From NCBI GenBank assembly GCA_023441105.1, contig JAEZQX010000570.1:1-6311 (forward strand): a DNA stretch of 6,311 nt, written 5' to 3'. Origin of the DNA: Pseudomonadota bacterium (GTDB taxonomy: Bacteria; Pseudomonadota; Gammaproteobacteria; Burkholderiales; Burkholderiaceae). Each line of letters starts with the position of its first letter. Within the stretch, counting starts at the first letter, position 1. This document shows, piece after piece, positions 5,545 to 6,311 of this stretch. The notes beneath the pieces were generated by a model that had not been told where the DNA came from, ran no database searches, and saw only the letters and a list, made by a program, of their open reading frames with translations. Made by a program: the position numbers and the translations under genes.

Positions 5545-5891
5545 CTACCTCGCGGCCCGCTCGGCATGCAGCCGATGGAGTACCCGGTGCAGCACGGGCG
5601 CCAGGAGCAGGCCCGCGACCACAAGGACGACGAAGCCGCAGTAAAGAGCGTAGAGGCCGGCGAAGAGCTTACCACCCCAGGTGACCGGGCTATTCACCGG
5701 TCCCATTCCGCCCAGCAGCATGGAGGCGTTGAGAAAGGCATCAATCCAGCTCAAGCGCTCCAGCACGTGGTAACCGAACATGCCCGTAGCGAGTGAGCCG
5801 CCGATGAGCAGCAGCGCAGCGGCGGCGTTCGATGCCAGCGGGCCAGAAACCGGCCCATCGGTAGCAGCGGTTCGCTGTGATGCTCGTACAG
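5545..5891 (-). pseudogene. Small channel-like membrane protein, probably frameshifted
   Basis: The intact 3' part (5781-5545, 78 residues from MFGYHVLERLSW) continues a longer open frame upstream, AAALLLIGGSLATG, a clear first membrane span with no start codon of its own. In the neighbouring frame YEHHSEPLLP-MGRFLAR precedes it. Adding one base near 5835-5842 joins them into about 115 residues starting at 5891, where GGAGG lies four bases before a CTG, perhaps a lost ATG. The layout is span (LLLIGGSLATGMFGYHV), pore-like loop (SWIDAFLNASMLLGGMGPV), span (KLFAGLYALYCGFVVLVVAG) and a basic tail. This follows the M1-loop-M2 order of small potassium channels, including G-K-L-F-A-x-x-Y-A-L, but GGMGPV replaces the usual TVGYGD filter. 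The role is unknown. Resemblance is by eye only. If the frameshift is a sequencing error the gene is intact. Confidence 0.6.
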
Positions 5892-5957
5892 CGCGCCTCC
5901 GGAACGCCCGTTACAGAACCCTGCAGCCGAGTTGATCCAAGGCCAAGCGATCGCGAC

Positions 5958-5985
5958 GCGGTATCGTCGCCACCCACGATATCGC
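5958..5985. repeat. Near-perfect ten-base hairpin upstream of the channel-like gene
   Basis: GCGGTATCGT (5958-5967) and ACGATATCGC (5976-5985) pair at nine of ten positions across an eight-base loop. It is 67 bases upstream of the channel-like gene's likely start, so it could be an operator or a leader structure. It lacks the GTAG head of the REP pair nearby. Confidence 0.45.
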
Positions 5986-6009
5986 AGCCAGCGACACCGG
6001 AAAGTTGCC

Positions 6010-6031
6010 GTAGCGAGCAGTAGCTTCCTAC
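6010..6031 (-). repeat. REP-like palindrome, left half of a convergent pair
   Basis: GTAGCGAGC and GCTTCCTAC flank AGTA and pair at seven of nine positions. Read on the minus strand it begins GTAGGAAGC, close to the GTAGGAGCG head of the neighbouring element, so the two lie in opposite orientation like a BIME. Confidence 0.45.
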
Positions 6032-6044
6032 GCCGCAATCCGTT

Positions 6045-6068
6045 GTAGGAGCGCACCGTGTGCGCGAC
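6045..6068 (+). repeat. REP element with GTAG head, right half of the pair
   Basis: GTAG (6045-6048) is followed by GA, the stem GCGCAC (6051-6056), a CGT loop, the matching GTGCGC (6060-6065) and GAC. This is the typical shape of the GTAG-headed REP family of Stenotrophomonas-type bacteria and is the best taxonomic clue in the window. Confidence 0.65.
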
Positions 6069-6135
6069 CCGCCGGTGATCGGTGCACCGGGCGGCACCGC
6101 TTTGACCCATCTGCCCTCCCTGTTCTTCAGCTTTC

Positions 6136-6300
6136 TCAGTGTGCCGTGCTCCGTGTCGAAGGCCCTCGGCTTGGCATTGGCCGTGCACTGACGACACCGA
6201 TGGATGAACGAGGTCTCCGGGCGCGGTTTATACCCTGGTCCGCGCCGGCAGCACAGGCGCAACAAGACCGTTTACGGAAATGCAGTCTGACGAGTTGCAT
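6136..6300 (-). CDS. Doubtful short reading frame with strong ribosome site
   Basis: An ATG at 6300 follows GGAGGAGGA at the very end of the window and opens a 54-codon frame ending in TGA at 6136. The peptide begins MQLVRLHFRKRSCCACAAGA and is very Arg-rich with no recognisable domain. Codon use is less G/C-ended than in the confident genes. It could be a leader peptide, the start of a frameshifted gene (another frame just downstream looks more gene-like), or chance. I record it only because of the ribosome site. Confidence 0.2.
   Translation of the reverse strand: MQLVRLHFRKRSCCACAAGADQGINRARRPRSSIGVVSARPMPSRGPSTRSTAH
6220..6246. repeat. Seven-base inverted repeat around a TATAAA
   Basis: GGCGCGG (6220-6226) and CCGCGCC (6240-6246) are perfect complements; the 13-base loop holds GGGTATAAA on the minus strand. 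The A/T-rich core inside a GC stem could be a promoter -10 region under an operator, but I see no good -35 match. Confidence 0.35.
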
Positions 6301-6303
6301 TCC
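6276..6303. repeat. Inverted repeat overlapping the 6300 start
   Basis: GGAAATGCA and TGCATTCC are near-complementary arms (one extra A) separated by 11 bases. The right arm covers the ATG at 6300 and part of its ribosome site, so a hairpin or bound protein would mask it. Confidence 0.35.
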
Positions 6304-6311
6304 TCCTCCAA

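Larger units (their letters stand above)
5892..6311. other. Gene-poor stretch with inverted repeats
   Basis: No convincing gene covers these 420 bases. They hold a strong hairpin (5958-5985), a REP pair (6010-6068), two more inverted repeats (6220-6246 and 6276-6303) and short frames of doubtful worth. One minus-strand frame from about 6233 to 6070 has mostly G or C third bases and a CRQC motif, but it has no start of its own and runs on into the REP region. The stretch is likely to carry the promoter for the minus-strand genes, though I cannot place it. Confidence 0.5.

Noticed and set aside
5741..6265. Minus-strand open frame of 174 codons
   Set aside because: It runs through the REP pair and the hairpin at 5958-5985 and then overlaps the channel-like gene in the wrong frame. 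Only its first part looks at all gene-like, and that is listed as a finding.
1..6311. tRNA, rRNA or CRISPR array
   Set aside because: I saw no cloverleaf, no rRNA-like conserved stretch and no regularly spaced direct repeats.

Overview
The window is GC-rich DNA (about two-thirds G+C by eye) carrying eleven recognisable small genes, all read from the minus strand, so the genes run from the right-hand end of the window to the left. Spacers contain palindromes of the GTAG-headed REP type (a GTAGGAGCG head followed by an imperfect palindrome). Such repeats, known from Stenotrophomonas and relatives, together with the base composition and the protein types suggest a Xanthomonadaceae-like gammaproteobacterial chromosome (Lysobacter, Luteimonas, Pseudoxanthomonas or Stenotrophomonas type). 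This placement is an inference.

Layout, listed right to left in the order of transcription. 6311-5892 is a gene-poor 420-base stretch with several inverted repeats, a convergent REP pair and only doubtful short reading frames. 5891-5545 encodes a small membrane protein with an ion-channel-like layout but an unusual filter-position sequence; it appears frameshifted. 5447-5037 is a DUF1801 protein with a TTG start. 4892-4557 is a conserved basic hypothetical protein. 4497-4081 is an OsmC-family protein. 4014-3628 is an uncharacterised protein with a Cys-rich tail. 3488-3189 is a small cupin. 3111-2632 is a three-helix membrane protein ending in a DUF305-type domain. 2561 or 2511 to 2047 is a HIT-family protein. 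1920-1537 is an NTF2-like (DUF4440/SnoaL) protein. 1481-1059 is a VOC/glyoxalase-fold protein. 1062-579 is a secreted protein whose frame is broken and which overlaps the VOC gene by four bases. 562-116 is a membrane-anchored protein I do not recognise. 115-1 is spacer with another REP-like palindrome.

The genes do not form an obvious pathway. Most belong to small general-purpose families (peroxide or thiol reduction, nucleotide hydrolysis, small-ligand binding). Most have their own good Shine-Dalgarno sequence and spacers of 55-145 bases, several of which hold a GC-rich hairpin. The only tight coupling is at the left end: VOC, secreted protein and membrane-anchored protein are joined by a 4-base overlap and a 16-base gap. 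The array looks like an integron cassette array, but I found no attC core sites and reject that reading.

The most notable signal is that three genes (750-771, about 2535-2541 and about 5835-5842) are each restored to a continuous, family-like protein by adding back single bases, all of which can be placed in short G or C runs. This may reflect sequencing error or a decaying block of genes. The most interesting protein is the channel-like membrane protein at 5545-5891.
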